Of a DNA stretch of 5,518 nt, positions 5,326 to 5,518 are shown one piece after another. This DNA is from Clostridia bacterium (GTDB lineage: Bacteria > Bacillota > Clostridia > Christensenellales > UBA1242). Position numbers and translations under genes: made by a program. The number at the start of each line of letters is the position of its first letter. The stretch's first letter is position 1. The stretch covers positions 1 to 5,518 of the forward strand of contig JAGCEE010000135.1 in assembly GCA_017650795.1 (NCBI GenBank), given 5' to 3'. The notes below the pieces were generated by a model, which saw only the letters and a program-made list of their open reading frames with translations, had not been told where the DNA came from and made no database searches.

Positions 5326-5518
5326 ATGGAAGAATTAGAACAATTAAAAAAGGAAAACCAAACCTTAAAAAACAAGGTGAATGAAATTGCAAGAATTGCA
5401 AACAGCATCAACAAAAAGCCATCAATGGTGAGCGTTGAAGAAGTTGAAAAGGTTTTACACATCAATTTGGAAGTGAACCAATACGGCAAAATCACAAAAG
5501 CCTATTATGGTGAAAAGA
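5326..5518 (+). CDS. Coiled-coil protein, unknown function (3' partial)
   Basis: The frame begins at ATG 5326, about 25 nt after the expected transcription start, and runs off the right edge after 64 residues. Residues 1-28 have hydrophobic residues (Leu4, Leu7, Leu14, Val18, Ile21, Ile24) spaced like a short leucine zipper among Glu, Lys and Asn (MEELEQLKKENQTLKNKV). A Lys-Pro-Ser break follows and then a second region (VSVEEVEKVLHINLEV...) that may start a folded domain. Such N-terminal zippers mediate dimer formation. No family is recognised and the remainder is missing, so function is left open. Base composition, codon style and CGA/TCG avoidance match the upstream genes, so the element probably continues past the recombinase. 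Confidence 0.75.
   Translation, partial: MEELEQLKKENQTLKNKVNEIARIANSINKKPSMVSVEEVEKVLHINLEVNQYGKITKAYYGEK

Noticed and set aside
5103..5495. Minus-strand frame covering the recombinase end and the downstream gene
   Set aside because: It runs opposite two well-supported + strand genes and their promoter; the Phe/Ser/Cys-rich product is typical of an antisense shadow.

Overview
The window is AT-rich (roughly one third G+C by eye) and all recognisable genes are on the + strand. Two promoters match the Bacteroidota -33/-7 pattern (TTG ... TAnnTTTG), start codons have no convincing Shine-Dalgarno sequences, and the primase belongs to a family best known from Bacteroides (BT4734/VirE-N type). The host is therefore most likely a member of the Bacteroidota; genus cannot be read from the sequence. 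The gene content marks this as part of an integrated mobile element (prophage, phage satellite or related island) rather than chromosomal core.

Layout, left to right. Positions 1-1517 hold the 3' part of a primase-polymerase-like gene that is open to the left edge and carries a winged helix-turn-helix in front of the catalytic domain. After a 28-nt gap comes a 319-residue HK97-fold major capsid protein (1546-2505), then a strong intrinsic terminator (2582-2618). Three small genes follow (2648-3082): a 34-aa single-pass membrane peptide, a 57-aa basic protein and a 51-aa protein whose start overlaps the 57-aa gene. A second terminator (3094-3128) closes that group. A 420-nt non-coding region (3156-3575) is full of small repeats and ends in a dyad-symmetric site and a promoter. 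It leads to a 559-aa large serine recombinase (3576-5255). A new promoter and the start of a coiled-coil protein (5326 to the right edge) finish the window.

The primase would initiate or prime element replication, the capsid protein would package DNA or contribute a capsid, and the recombinase would integrate and excise the element. The unusual point is that the capsid gene sits directly behind a replication gene and is followed by a terminator. No portal, terminase, protease or tail gene is visible in this window. That arrangement fits a capsid-encoding satellite or a reduced element better than a standard head operon, but flanking sequence is needed to decide.

A second, base-level signal runs through all genes and the non-coding region. 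The trinucleotide CGA and its complement TCG are completely absent, although there are about 90 CpG dinucleotides by hand count. The tetranucleotides GATC, AGCT and ACGT are also absent. This looks like DNA-level avoidance rather than codon preference.
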